Origin: Membranipora membranacea
Taxonomy: Eukaryota; Bryozoa; Gymnolaemata; Cheilostomatida; Membraniporidae
Reading direction: 5' to 3'
Assembly: GCA_914767715.1 (NCBI GenBank)
Contig: OU612067.1
Coordinates: 23,040,162 to 23,100,161 of the forward strand
Length of the DNA stretch: 60,000 nucleotides
A program made the translations under genes and the position numbers. Positions 1 to 12,100 of the stretch are shown piece by piece (the stretch's first letter is position 1; each line of letters starts with the position of its first letter). Under the pieces are notes generated by a model that worked only from the letters and a program-made list of their open reading frames with translations, ran no database searches and was not told where the DNA came from.

Positions 1-676
1 CGAGTGTCAGAATATACAAGTGACCTTCACACAGTTCAGTATTGAGAGCCACACCTCATGCATATTCGATGGATTGTCGGTAAGTTAATGCTGTCTACTG
101 TATGTAAATTTTTTTTACAATCCTTTGCAAAACGTACGGATAGGCTTATGTAGCCAATGTGTTGGCTCTGATTGGCTGATTGGCTTTTTCCCATCCAACA
201 GCCAATCATCTCAGAGCCAACAAATTGGCTAGTTTTTATGCTTTAATACTTTCTGTACCTGCAAAATGCTGAAATAATCTACGAAACTATGTTAGTACAC
301 AACAAGCTATCTAAGCTTTTTGGTGCTGCCTGTTACAGTCGCCTGAGAGAACCTCCCAATGCACTCATATTTTAGAAACTAAGAAACTATGTTTGCAGAC
401 AAATAGCTATGCAAGGTTTCTGGTGCTGCCTATTACAGTAGCCTAAGAGAACTTCGAAATAAACCCTTTTTTTATGAATTTTTCAGGCATACAATGGTTT
501 TAACTCAGAGGCACCGCTGAAGAGACCCAAGATGTGAAATGATCAGATCCCAACACCATTGATCTCCACATCAAACAGCATGTTCCTGGTGTTCGCTACA
601 GACGGCTCAGTGAGTGACTCGGGATTCTGAGCTACTTATGAGTTCTGGAATAGGACAACTCCTGAGGAACCATCAG
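1..676 (+). pseudogene. CUB domain exon pair with two in-frame TGA codons
   Basis: Two exons of one CUB domain. Exon 1-79 (incomplete at the window edge) reads in frame 2 and ends IESHTSCIFDGLS before a GTAAGT donor, phase 0. Exon 487-676 follows a TTTTCAG acceptor, starts at phase 0 and ends at phase 1 before GTAAAG. The second half shows clear CUB features (STSNSMFLVFATDGSVSDSGF, then ATYEF) but has TGA at 535-537, where the conserved Cys of the LCG motif is expected, and TGA at 628-630, where GFR.TY normally has Arg. Splice sites and phases are intact while the reading frame is interrupted, so I read it as a decayed exon. Sequencing error is the main alternative. Confidence 0.7.
151..231. 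repeat. Short palindromic MITE-like element, copy 1
   Basis: Imperfect hairpin. The left arm begins TAGCCAATGTGTTGGCTCTG and the right arm is its near complement (CAGAGCCAACAAATTGGCTA). Related palindromes occur at 1894-1960, 14502-14572, about 15633-15663 (half), about 20258-20331, about 21920-21997 and 24881-24932. It is non-coding and lies in a CUB intron. Confidence 0.7.
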
Positions 677-1055
677 GTAAAGCTGAGAATCAGTAAAGCA
701 CCCCGCACAATGCATTTTCGTGAAATTTCCCGTAAAATCAAGTAGATGTGAGCATTTATGAGTTTGACTTCAGTTGACTGATAATTCCTGGTTTCAGTTA
801 GGTTGAAATGATTTCGGGTTTTCATTTACCTGGCAGGGTGTATTTTCTTCCGAATAAACTTTCAGGAACACAAGACAGCTGACATAATCCTGTTTCTAAA
901 GATTCTCAATCTCAAGATCGAGAGATCATGTTATTTCTCAATCATTCCATATTGTGTTTTCCCTTGAAGCTTTTCCTCAAAGGAGAAACTGCCACTAAAA
1001 TGAATCACACAAAGTCATGAAACATTAATTACATTAAATTAATTTATCCTAACAG

Positions 1056-1272
1056 TATGCGGTGGTATCCTGACTAACAGTACTGGTACAGTCAGAAGCC
1101 CAGGCTACCCGAGCTTCTATCCTCATGGTGTAGACTGTCTATGGGAGATCAGAGTACCAGCAGGCCTTCAGATTCGTCTCTCCTTTGACACGTTCAGTAT
1201 AGAGCAGACAGAGGGCTGTAACTGGGATTATGTACAGGTCGCTGAGAACAGAACCAGTCTCAACAACACCAG
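1056..1272 (+). CDS. CUB domain, first half only
   Basis: The exon lies between acceptor CTAACAG and donor AG|GTAAGA. It enters at phase 1 (joins the preceding exon) and leaves at phase 2. It reads CGGILTNSTGTVRSPGYP, then HGVDCLWEI, FDTFSIE and GCNWDYVQV, the standard first half of a CUB domain with Cys1, Cys2 and Cys3. No matching second-half exon (phase 2 entry, a [FY]CG motif and GF..xY) is visible before the next CUB starts at 2025, and joining directly to that exon breaks the frame. The domain is therefore incomplete here. Confidence 0.75.
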
Positions 1273-1549
1273 GTAAGAATATCCCAATACACCGATATGT
1301 CATTTAGTTTAACATGTTATGTAAACCAAGCATAAAGAAGAATGAGGATCTAGTTTTCTGTTAATTGATTGTTAAAGTTATAAAAGGGTTATAAAAGTAG
1401 GGGGGGGGGGGTGGTGCTATTTGTCGAATTTTTGCTTCAAAACCCATCTGCAGAGAGTCACTTGATGGATTGTTCCTGCCCAGAAACAGACAAATCAATT
1501 CTTTATCAGTGTGTAGGGTGTAGGAAATGGGTGCTGGAACAATCAACAA

Positions 1550-1625
1550 TGAAAGCTCCCCAGTGGGGCTCGAACCCACAACTCCTGCGGCACTAATCGC
1601 CTGGCATGTTAGTTACTGCTACAAA
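1550..1625 (-). repeat. tRNA-derived SINE head (partial)
   Basis: On the minus strand the sequence contains GTGGGTTCGAGCCCCAC, a perfect tRNA T-arm with B-box, preceded by a degraded D-arm region. A cloverleaf cannot be completed (no proper acceptor stem or anticodon arm), so it is a SINE remnant and not a tRNA gene. It sits in a CUB intron. Confidence 0.5.
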
Positions 1626-1893
1626 ATTGACTCTAACAATCAGAGTTACAAATGTTAATAGTGTTAATCTCGATTATCAGCTTCCTATGTTCCACTCCAG
1701 CTACATTTCTCTGAAACGGAACTTCAGGCATTTATTATGAAATCAAGTGTTATCTGTTGCAACCTGATGGACACCACTAGTGCATATGTCGGCTGTTTCT
1801 ATGATTACTTTTGAGTAAAGCCTGTACGAACCGGTTTTCAATATTCCATTATAACAGGCTTTGCCCAAAAATACGATCACACCAAATGTTAGC

Positions 1894-1960
1894 TAGCCTG
1901 TGAGTTGGCTCTGATCTGATTAGTAATAAAAGCAATCAGATCAAATCAAAAACATTGGCT
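1894..1960. repeat. Short palindromic MITE-like element, degenerate copy
   Basis: Contains GAGTTGGCTCTGATCTGATT followed by the partly complementary AATCAGATCAAAT and CATTGGCTT. It is recognisable as the family at 151-231 but with weaker pairing. It lies in the intron just upstream of the CUB exon at 2025. Confidence 0.5.
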
Positions 1961-2024
1961 TCATGTTACCCTCTTTGTTTAAGCAATGTTATCCTAGACC
2001 TTGGTGTTGTTATCTCCCTTTTAG

Positions 2025-2683
2025 GGTGTGGTGATGAGAGAAGAACAGTACCAGGAGAGGTCACATCTCCCAACTTCCCAGCAGACTATCCCCACCAGAG
2101 AGAGTGTATATGGACTATCATTGCTCCAGACAATCATCAGATCGTTCTCAACTTTACAGACTTTGAAATGGAGGCTCATAGTCAGTGTAACTATGATTTC
2201 CTCGAAGTCAGGTAAGATGGCCTATATTATCTTCAGAAATAGTTTAATACTTGCAATATCTCACCCTCCTTGTTGCCAGCAATTGCTTCAGTATATGTTT
2301 ATAGTAGTTGTTTTTGAGCAATGAGGGGACAACTTATAATTATATGACCATTCTTTTTACTACTTATATAGAAAAGATACATGCCTAATCATACGTAATC
2401 ATCTTCGCTTCAAATATTTGAATTAGGATAAGATATATATTTCCATGTCATTTCAAGCAGTCTTCTAGTGAGAAACTCAAACTCTTTGTACTATGTCTCA
2501 ATCATTGTTTTGTTGCTTACAGGAATGGAGGTAATGAGTTGTCTCCCCTGATTGGAAAGTTCTGTGGAACAAAAGTGGATTCACCAATCTTCTCTCACAG
2601 TAACAGGATGTGGATCAAATTCAAATCAGACGTCTCCAGCGCTGCTCCGGGCTTCAGAGTCTGGTATGAGGATGCTGGTGAAG
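2025..2683 (+). CDS. CUB domain (exons 2025-2211 and 2523-2683)
   Basis: First-half exon 2025-2211 follows CTTTTAG and reads CGDERRTVPGEVTSPNFP, RECIWTI, FEMEAHSQCNYDFLEV, ending AG|GTAAGA (phase 2). Second-half exon 2523-2683 follows GCTTACAG, enters at phase 2 and reads NGGNELSPLIGKFCGT, SNRMWIKF and GFRVWYEDAGEG, leaving at phase 1. All four CUB cysteines are present. Together they form a complete extracellular CUB module of about 115 residues. Confidence 0.88.
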
Positions 2684-2817
2684 GTAACCTCAATATGTTG
2701 TCAATTTTTATGATATTTTCCACCTGAATTTTTGAATCATTCAAAACTTGTTCAATATCAAATTGTTTACGATTCCATATTCCTATGGCTATTATATATT
2801 CCACATTTCACTAACAG

Positions 2818-2999
2818 GTTGTGCCGCTGAGCTGTCTGGCCCAACTGGTAGATTTTTGTCACCAAACTACCCTAATGCCTACAACAGAGAAGCAGAGTGT
2901 TACTGGACAATCACAGTGGCTCAAGGAAGCTCTGTCATGCTTGTCTTCCTAGACCTTGTCATTGAGAGACACGACTCATGTGCTTACGACTATGTAGAG
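2818..2999 (+). CDS. CUB domain, first half only
   Basis: Exon between CACTAACAG and GAG|GTTAGT, phase 1 in and phase 0 out. It reads GCAAELSGPTGRFLSPNYP, AECYWTITV, LVIERHDSCAYDYVE. The usual 182-nt first-half exon is intact, but no second half is seen in 3000-3535, an interval holding a (TA)n microsatellite near 3227-3256. The next CUB exon enters at phase 1, so this half cannot be spliced directly to it in frame. Confidence 0.78.
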
Positions 3000-3226
3000 G
3001 TTAGTGTGTAAGCCAGTTGTTACTGGACTTGCATAATATTTGAGATTTTAAAGACCGATACGACGACTTCAAAGTTGCCATGTTTTTCTTTTGATGGCAT
3101 CGATCTTTACTTTGATTGCATACCACAGAAGAGTAATATGAAGAGAGCAATCGGTTGAGCTCATGTGGGGTGACTTAATGTAAGCGAGCAACATCTCTTT
3201 ACTAGCGGAGTTAGAAGTATATATAA

Positions 3227-3256
3227 GCTATATATATATATATATATATATATATT
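3227..3256. repeat. (TA)n microsatellite
   Basis: About 14 TA units in the interval where the second half of the CUB domain at 2818-2999 should lie. Similar TA tracts occur at about 12693-12708 and 36461-36482. Confidence 0.8.
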
Positions 3257-3535
3257 TAAGAGTTTTACTGGTTTGCAATGCTAGGTCGCTTTTACTCTAA
3301 ATGGCCATCATGATGGGACCCTCCTGACTGGTCAGATTATTTTACCTACAGGCATTGGACATGCATTTTCTTGATTTCCAAGTTAATAAAAGGAAGACCA
3401 AAGAAGTAAACCAAAATTCAGTGTCGTCGGTGTTAATAAGTGTATGCGTTTGTTAATCCGGTGCAAGGGTTATAAGTATTTCATCTGTGTTTATGATTTT
3501 TCACAGTGTAATTCCTTGTTTTTCCTATTTAATAG

Positions 3536-4134
3536 GTTGTGGTGGAGACTTTAATGCAGAAACAGGACAATTCTCCAGTCCAGGATACCCTGGACCTTAC
3601 CCACACAACAGAGAGTGTATTTGGAGAATCACAGTACCTATTGGAAGACGCATCCAGGTGGATATAAACAATGTGAACCTCGAATATCACTCAAATTGTA
3701 CCTACGACTTTATTGAGGTATAACAAACAGGTTCCGTTTTTGTTTGGAAACACAAATCATAAGCTAGAAAACATTCCAGTTTTTCAGAGAAAAATGTTTG
3801 GAAAGTAATCTCATGATGAAAGCAGAGACACATAATATTTAAAACCCACAACAACGCAAATAACTAGCCATTGAGATGTGATCTGCTCTTAGTCATCGAC
3901 CATCTGATCTTTTTTGTTGTGCCCCTCAATCAGCAACAAATCAATCTGTATTCTCTTTCCTGTAGGTTCTCGGTGGTCCCGATTCCAACTCCCCACAGCT
4001 TACTAAGATATGTCAGGATAGAAACCAGTCGAGCTCAGTCACCTCAACCGGTAACCAGATGTATGTTAGATTTAAGACTGATAGTTCATCTTCAGGCCTC
4101 GGCTTTTCTGCTAACTTCTCATCTGTTGATCAGG
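3536..4134 (+). CDS. CUB domain (exons 3536-3717 and 3966-4134)
   Basis: First-half exon (phase 1 to 0) reads CGGDFNAETGQFSSPGYP, NRECIWRITV, YHSNCTYDFIE before GTATAA. Second-half exon 3966-4134 follows CCTGTAG and reads VLGGPDSNSPQLTKIC, STGNQMYVRFKTD, GLGFSANFSS, ending G|GTGAGT at phase 1. The domain has four cysteines and looks intact. The Cys4 context is KICQD instead of the more usual [FY]CG. Confidence 0.88.
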
Positions 4135-4517
4135 GTGAGTATGAGAGTGCAAAGAAGAACAGGCTTGAGACTTCATAAACTATAAAAACATTTATTATAA
4201 TCCATTTTCCATAGCCAACAAATGATTGGCCAAGAACAAATTAAAGTATTGAAGAAAAAACGATTTAAAAATCGAGATGACGATGAATGCACTTTAAATT
4301 GCACATGAATGTAGTTTAAATCTAAATCATATTGTGAGCTTACATTTAAAAATATATAAATCTACATCATTGATTGAGTGATTTGTGAGCAAGACCCCCA
4401 CCCCCCCCCCCCTAGCAGGTTTTAGCAATGATTCTGTACAACTGCCAATTGACTTGACAATGGCTTTCTGGTGAAATGCTAAATTTGCGAAACATAACAA
4501 AAGTCGTTTACTTGTAG

Positions 4518-5268
4518 ATCTATGATGGATTGCTGACTACTTCACCACAACTAGATAAAATCTGCGGCTCTAATCTCACAAACCATACATATACTAGTAG
4601 CGGTAATACGCTTAGATTGAGAATGGTAGGTTATCCTGTCGGCCTAGAAGGCTCAAAACTTGCAGTGGGATATTAGTTAAGACTGAGAGCCAAGAACATG
4701 TTATGCTAATGCGAGGAATTTCTATTGGAAATATATCATATTAATTTAATACAATTGCTTGAGGTGAAGATGTATTTGATTTCCATTTTAGGTGACCTTC
4801 TGGCTAACTTGAACAATTTGCTTTGTGTAGTAAGACATCATGCTTACCACGAGAAATTCATCACTTTTGAAATGATTAGGTTGCTATTGTGTACGTACAA
4901 GACACTGTACTGTGTAGGATAATATATGCATTGGTCATGGCAATCATCTGACTTGACTAAGATGGATGCCAAATACATGTTTGCAAAGAGTTGTCTCCAC
5001 AACATCAAAGGGTACACAACCATTAACTACAAAACAGTTCTATTCATTGTTTTGAAAGATCATAAGGATTTACAGACAATGATTTAACAATTATTACAGA
5101 GAACTGACTCCTCCAGTAATGGGAGAGGATTTGATGCTTCCTATAAGACAGCATGAGGAGGACGTAAGATTGTAGGAGACGGTGTAGAAATGATCAGATC
5201 ACCAAACTATCCTCTGAACTACGACCCTAATACTAATTGTACTTGGACTCTTATGGGAGCATTACCGG
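4518..5268 (+). pseudogene. CUB second half joined to the start of another CUB, with an in-frame TGA
   Basis: Exon 4518-4625 (phase 0 to 0) reads IYDGLLTTSPQLDKICGSN and SSGNTLRLRM. Exon 5100-5268 continues RTDSSSNGRGFDASYKTA, then TGA at 5154-5156, then GGRKIVGDG, RSPNYPLNY, TNCTWTLMGALPG. The TGA sits exactly where the first Cys of the next CUB (CGG) should be, a TGT to TGA change. There is no intron at this domain border, unlike most others. The second CUB then stops about 40 residues in, and the exon leaves at phase 1. The first half of the upstream CUB is missing from 4135-4517. Confidence 0.7.
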
Positions 5269-5638
5269 GTACGTGTCTTTTCTTTTCATACTTAAAACAT
5301 AAATTTTATTTGGAGTTAAAGTTTCACATTGATTGCTTACTTGGTTGCGAAATATCGCATTGATGCCTTTATCACCAATTTGATCGAAATCTCAAATGGA
5401 GAGGCTAGAATAGTAACTTCAATAGTCATCCCTCTTCACGCGATGACTTGTAAAATCTGTCAAGCCATCATTTGGTTGTTGGCTGATAATAACCGCTGTT
5501 CAAAGAAGGAAAGAAAGATAAGTGAAACTAACCAACAGTGTCAGGCGATACTCGGATGTGTGTTCTTCGTACTGGATTGCATGGTTTTATGTGATAAGGC
5601 TATATTATGGTTTCAATTTTTTCTCTTTATTTTATAAG

Positions 5639-6186
5639 TCTGTGGAGGGAACTTTACAACCACACATGGAGCATTCAGTACACCCAGCTATCCAGACCCG
5701 TATCCCAGAGATGCAGAGTGTATCTGGCATCTCAACGCTGCTCCTGGTAACCAAATCCCGCTTAGTTTCACGTAAGCAACAGGTGCAAGACATATTGTTG
5801 AATCCTTCGAATTCATCATGCAGCAGAGCAACTTATGGAGGATGGGTATACCCTCATTTTGACCGGGTGTTCTTTCCATAAATTTAGTGGTAAATATGAT
5901 TTACAATACTGTCTATGGTTATACCATTGCTTGGTCTTAGTAACATTCTCTCTTTTGTATCTAATTATTGAAATATCATTTATCAGGGCGTTTGACATAG
6001 AAAACACAGACGGATGTAACAGGGATTATGTGGAGATCAGAGATGGACGTGATCAATCAGTATCATTAGGCAGATACTGTGGCCAGTCTATACCAACAAA
6101 CGTATCAGTGGCTCAGTCAATGTACGTCAGGTTCAGATCTGACGCAGAAAATCAACTGTCAGGATTCACAGCCCAGTTTAGCACTT
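5639..6186 (+). CDS. CUB domain (exons 5639-5771 and 5987-6186)
   Basis: Exon 1 reads VCGGNFTTTHGAFSTPSYP, AECIWHLNAAPG and leaves at phase 2 (AC|GTAAGC), earlier than in most domains. Exon 2 enters after TTATCAG and reads AFDIENTDGCNRDYVEI, LGRYCGQ, SMYVRFRSD, SGFTAQFST, phase 1 out. Four cysteines are present. The intron position differs from the usual YDYxEV| site, which suggests the split moved or an older intron was kept. Confidence 0.9.
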
Positions 6187-9100
6187 GTAAGTAGTCATTT
6201 AATTCACTCAAAGTTTGGAAGCAAGGTAGATTCGGCTAAAAATCACTGTTTCGGTGTAGAAAGTTGTAGATAGACTCCTATTTATATACAAATCTCGGGT
6301 GAATGTCTGTTAATTCAGGAGCCTCATGTTATGCTCATGATATTTCGGCTCTCCGGTTACTGGAGGTGATAAGCTTAATCTTAGGCTATGTGTAAAGATC
6401 ATTAAAACAATTATAAGACTAGCAAATCTCCTTGCAAAGATTGACATACGGATTGTTTACTGTATTTTTCACCCTATTTACAGTGACAGGAGGTGACATG
6501 GTTGGTAATTCTGGCCAGCTTGCATCTCCACTCTATCCAAGAAACTACCCACACAACGCTGATCATACCTGGAGTATTATCGTTGATCAGGGCAAGAAAG
6601 TCAGGATTCAGTTTGTTGAATTTGATATTGAAACAGGCTCTACATGCCAGTATGACTACCTTCAGGTAAAATTACTTAACGTTGTGTAAAATGATTGATT
6701 GAGTTAGTAGTATCTAGTAGTTTACTAATCAATTAGCCAATGACTGATTTGAACTTAGTTGAGACTCTTTAACAAAAGTTTTTGACTATAGTGCAGATGG
6801 CAATTTGAACTAGATATCTATCCTAACAGGTTGTTATGAGTCCTTTCTCAATGTGATGTACTTTTTTCTAGTTCCTGGATGGCCCAGCAGACAGTGGACC
6901 ACTAGAGCTGATGAAGATTTGTGGTACAAACCCACCCCAGCCGTTCAGTACCACAGGCAATATGATGACAGTCGCCTTCCATACCGATGTATCTGCAGTA
7001 GGTAGAGGTTTCCTCTTCAACTGGACTGCTGTTGATCAAGTGGTCACAACTCCTGGAACAACCCTAGAACCAGGCACCACACCAGGTAAATAGTTCCTGT
7101 TGTCATTGTTACTAATATTTATGTGGATTGACATCAATAAGTGTTCCGGGTGTAAATCTGTACCTACAGGGATAGAGGCCAGGTTTGATGACTGGAGTGT
7201 TTATTTAAATGGATGAATTTAGGAATTACGCAATAAGATTTCGATACAGTTTTGATCTCTTCTATCGTCTTGCAGCTGGATGTAACTTCGAGTTAGTTGC
7301 CACTGATTCTGCTCAGAACTTAACCTCACCCAACTGGCCTGAAAACTATGATAATGGCATGGACTGTACATGGACTATCAGATCAACAGGAGGAGAAAAG
7401 ATTGAGCTGACAATCGTATCACTAGATATCGAGGCTTCCGCAACATGCCTCTATGACGCCCTGCAGATTTACGATGGTATTGTGCTTAGACCATGTATTT
7501 TACACCAGAATCTCTTTGAGCGCAAAGCCAGTAAATACAGTTGTGTCCCTTATTGACTGAGTGGCACGCCAATTAACAAGATTTAAAGGAGTGCATACAA
7601 TCAAGCATAAGCAACATTAGATATTGAGATAAACCTGAAATCGAATATTCTACTGCAGTTGTTGACGGGACTAACATATTACCATGACCATATATCATGA
7701 TTAAATTCATGTGCCATCTTGTTGTACAGGCTGCAGGCTTTGTTCAGTGTATTGGTTATAACTTCACCCTTCACCCTCTATTGATTTTAAATTACAGGAG
7801 AGAATGAACTACCTGGTAGGCTGTTGGATACTAAGTGTGGTAGAATCACTACTGTACAGCCTGGAATTAAATCTAGCGGTGGAAGCATGAGACTGAGGTT
7901 CACATCTGATGTCAGCGTAACGCGAGCAGGATTCCAACTCCAATATAAGACCAGTACGTACAGTATAAATTAGTAATTCTAGGCTTTTTCAATTTTCTAG
8001 CCTCCGCCATCCATACCCTCTTTTAGCTCATCGAAGTTGAATTGATGAAAATGGATTGCAAAAAGTTTGCAGCTTATATCATGTTGGCTTTTTTGAAAGT
8101 TTCGCAAAACTTATTCTCCATTTGTATTAATTTTTTCAATATGTCTGTCAAACCCACTCTGTTTTGAAGTGCTGTCATGATTATATCAATCAGTCAACCA
8201 GTTTAACGGCTTTTTTTATGACCTATTGTGTTTTATTTATCCAGCTTGTGGAGGAATTTTGACAGAAGCTCAAGGTGTAATTCTCTCTCCTAATAATCCA
8301 AATGTCTACCCTGTAAATTCGAGCTGCCAGTGGATGATTCAAGTTCTTACAGGTAGAACTATAGATTTTACAGTTGAAAGTTTCAGTCTACCCAACTCAA
8401 ATAACTGTACTGGAGACAGGCTCAGGGTAAGTAAATAATAAAGTAAATATAGTAACATAAATATGATGCGAATACCAACGGCATAGTTGATGACTGTAAA
8501 TTGTTTTCAAATTCCCAAAGATTGCTCAATCTTTGCATTTAATAATGTTTTACATACAACTAGCGATAGAAACCCAGATTATCCCACAAGTCGACATACT
8601 GATCAGATTGCCACTGTGTTTTTTTGCTGCCCATGTTTGAAACCCAAATAAATTTGAAGGGATTTAAGACTGAATCTCTACCGAATATTTTGTGATGGTC
8701 CTCATTTGCTAGATTTTGAATGGTAACAACGAAGACTCGCCATCTATGGAATCTGACTGGGCCTATTGTGGTAATGGTCTAACTGCTCCCAAGACATTCA
8801 GCTCTGCATCTCACTTCATGTGGGTTGTGTTTGTATCCGACTCTAGCCAGGATACCAGTGGTAACTTCAGAATCTCGTATGGAGAGGTGAGTACAGTCTT
8901 CATTAGAGCCAGACAAAATTGTGTCTGCAAATCGGACATATCTAACTTATACTGCACTGTGTGCTGATGCCTACTATATTTAATTATCTCGAAATTTAGT
9001 ACAAAAGTAGTGGTACTGAACCTATGCTATCTATCGGTGAACTTTATTATTTTGATGAAGAGTTTGTTCCCTTGCCCATTAAACCAAGAGGCTGCTATGC

Positions 9101-12100
9101 TGTGCATGTAGACTATTTGAGAGGGAAAGTATTGTATATAACAAGTTGTAATCTCCACAGCCGAGCAGAAGCAGCAAGCAATAAATCTCAAATGAATGTC
9201 TTGCTAAAATATGGAGCATCCCCCTTCCATTATTGTAATTATCGCAAAGTTGAAAAATTCCATTTACATTCTGTAGAAATCAGTTGTGTGTGGAGGACAT
9301 TTGCTTGTACCTGATGATGATAATTTCGTGGGTTCATTTTCATCTCCTGGATTTGGCGAAAACAACTACCCCCACAATGCTGACTGTGTGTGGATCATAA
9401 CTGCTCCATCTAATGCCAGAATTCAACTTGACTTCCCAACATTAGAAAATCATGTCACGTAAGTTAGCTTGTAATTTGTGTTGGGCTTGGGCAGTCGAAT
9501 TTCTATCTTGCTGTGTTTACCAATTCTACAAATGTTTTACAGCTCCCCGGCATCGCCATTCTGAAATTCATAAGCAATTTTTGGTATCTTTGAATTTGAC
9601 TTGCTAGATAAGCAATCTTGATATGTGATGACGTTTACTTACAATGGCATTCAATATCTGATACTAAATAATTGACTGCATCACTTAGTAAATCATAGGC
9701 CTTGTTTATTCAACAGTGTCTTGGGTAATTGGAGGTAAGAATTCTAACTACTTTTCTTTATTTTGGTCGTGACGTGAATGATATTTTATTCAGCATGGTT
9801 TTAATACGCTCCTTTTTTCGCCATTCTTCTACAGCTTCAATTTCATAATGCTTGATTGTGATTCATTCAACCCAAGTACAGCATGTTCGACAAGATCTCG
9901 AATCAACCCTTGACCTCTCTAATCTACAAAACATGAATACTCTATTAAATTTCATTTGTAGCTGTAATTATGACTACCTTGATGTAAGGGATGGGGGTAC
10001 TGAGAACAGCCCTTCATTGTCTAAGCTCTGTGGATCAGATAGAATATCTACCATTAGGAGTACCTCCAATGTGATGAGACTTAGACTTGTAACTGATGAT
10101 TCCGTTGGTAAAGGAGGATTCAACAACACCTATAAGAAAGGTTAGTTGGGTTGTATATCTCCAGGTATCACCTGTCAAAGAGAAGAATATTTGTTTGTTA
10201 TTTGTTTTCCTTTGATCCCCTGATTGTGGGTACAAACTTTGATATAGAACTTTGGTCACGACCAGATTTTTGAGCTAACCCCTAACGGAAGGAAAATTAT
10301 AGGTTTACACTCAACTTTGTGGCCAGTAGATACGGTCAAGGGTGGGTCGTTGCTGTCCAACTACCCTGTGAGAAGATGAATGATGTTGTTTAACCAAGCT
10401 GGTTACATGACCCAAAGGCTGGCAGGCCAGTCTTCCAGACACCACCACAGTCACCGGGATTCGACACAGGATGACTTGCATGAAAAACCCGCACTTCACC
10501 AATTGAGCTACGGCTGGTCTTATAAACATTTGTGCATATTCTCATAATCTTCGTTTTCTCTTTACAGATAATTGTGGAGGTACTATCATTGGAGCCAGAG
10601 GACTCATACAATCACCACTGTATCCCACAAACTACCCCAACGGAGCAGACTGTGAGTGGTTCATACAGGGACCTACTGGTCACTTCCTGCACATCAACTT
10701 CACACAGTTCCAGCTGAGTAATCAGTTCCAGCCTGATAACTGTACTGGACAGGATAGCCTCAGCTTCTACAACAGAGACAGATTTGGTAATAATATTAAC
10801 ACTCAAACATTTACATTCATAGACCCTGCGCTAATCCATTGCGCAGACATTTCAAAATGAAATTGGCCCTACCAATCGCAGCGGTCCATGCAGTTTCCCT
10901 CAAACTATTGCTGTGTCACCTTGAAGCCACTGCTGTTTATTTTGGTAGTCTTTGAAGAGACGTGAGGCTGGCTACAAAATATTTGTAGTTCTTTGTATAC
11001 TTTTCACCAAAGAGTCAACCAAATGCTTTCTTTGTTGTAGGGAATACTACTGATATGATAGGGAGTTATTGCGGTAGAAGTGCACCCGCGGACATCAGAA
11101 CGGCTGATAGCAGAGCTTACATAAACTTTAAATCTAACTCTAATGATAACTACCCAGGATTCTCACTGAACTTCTATGCCAGCATTGAGAGTAAGTAAAG
11201 ATCATGAATTTGTCAGGACAAGATTGAATTACATAGCCTAAACCTTGGTTTGTTTGGTTTCTATATGGCATAATGTAGATTTTGAATGAAAAAGACCGCC
11301 TCACAAATCTGTTCTCTCCAAATTTTAGCTACAGTACTACCCAGCCCCAGAAATATTATGCCAGTATGTGCAGCTACAAATAAAACGCTTTTGTCGTAAT
11401 ACAACTTCTACTCTTTAATTTAGGTTGTGGCGGACAGCTAACAACACCTACGGGGTCAATCCAATCACCTAACTACCCAGGATATTATCCACACTCGAGA
11501 ATATGTACATGGTTAATTACTGTACCTTACGGCAAAAGGATCACACTGACCTTCGCTGATTTCAACATCGAGGTTCACAGCAACTGCTTCTATGATTATC
11601 TTGAGGTAATCCATTTTATATGGTGATCTCTAGCATTAGCCAAAACAATGATGTTTCAAAATCCAGTCCAGATTGTTTAGCCACAGATTCGTTCATACTC
11701 CTCCAATCTTTACAAACACAGTGTTTCTAACAGTGTATACAAAATTACATGCATGGTAATTTCAAACATGAAATGAAAAATAAGATTGGAGACAGTTTGT
11801 GATCACAAAAAACCTTCTGTATACAACACTTGGTATTGGTTTGTAGGTCAGAAATGGTCAATTGGAGAGATCACCTGTATTAGGCCGATACTGTGGTAAT
11901 AACACAGCGCAGACCGTCGAATCAAGTGGTAACAAAATGAAGATTCAGTTCAGAAGTGACGGCAGCGTCAGCAATGGAGGATTCAGAATTACTTACACAT
12001 CAGATCAAGATGCAGGTTGGTTAACAACTTTACAGTGTGCTGAAGTCGTATTATAGCTTCTTTTTCAGGACTTGCCTAAACTACTTGTCACTCTATCGAT

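Noticed and set aside
1550-1625. A functional tRNA gene on the minus strand
   Set aside because: The T-arm is perfect, but no acceptor stem or anticodon arm can be folded. It is better explained as a SINE head. The same holds for the elements at 10.4, 16.1 and 21.8 kb.
535-5156. TGA codons at Cys positions as selenocysteine
   Set aside because: One of the three TGAs falls at an Arg position, no SECIS-like element was recognised, and half-exons are missing in the same region. Decay is simpler.
9024-9314. Plus-strand ORF of 96 residues in a CUB intron
   Set aside because: It has no recognisable domain, and its end overlaps the next CUB exon in a different frame.
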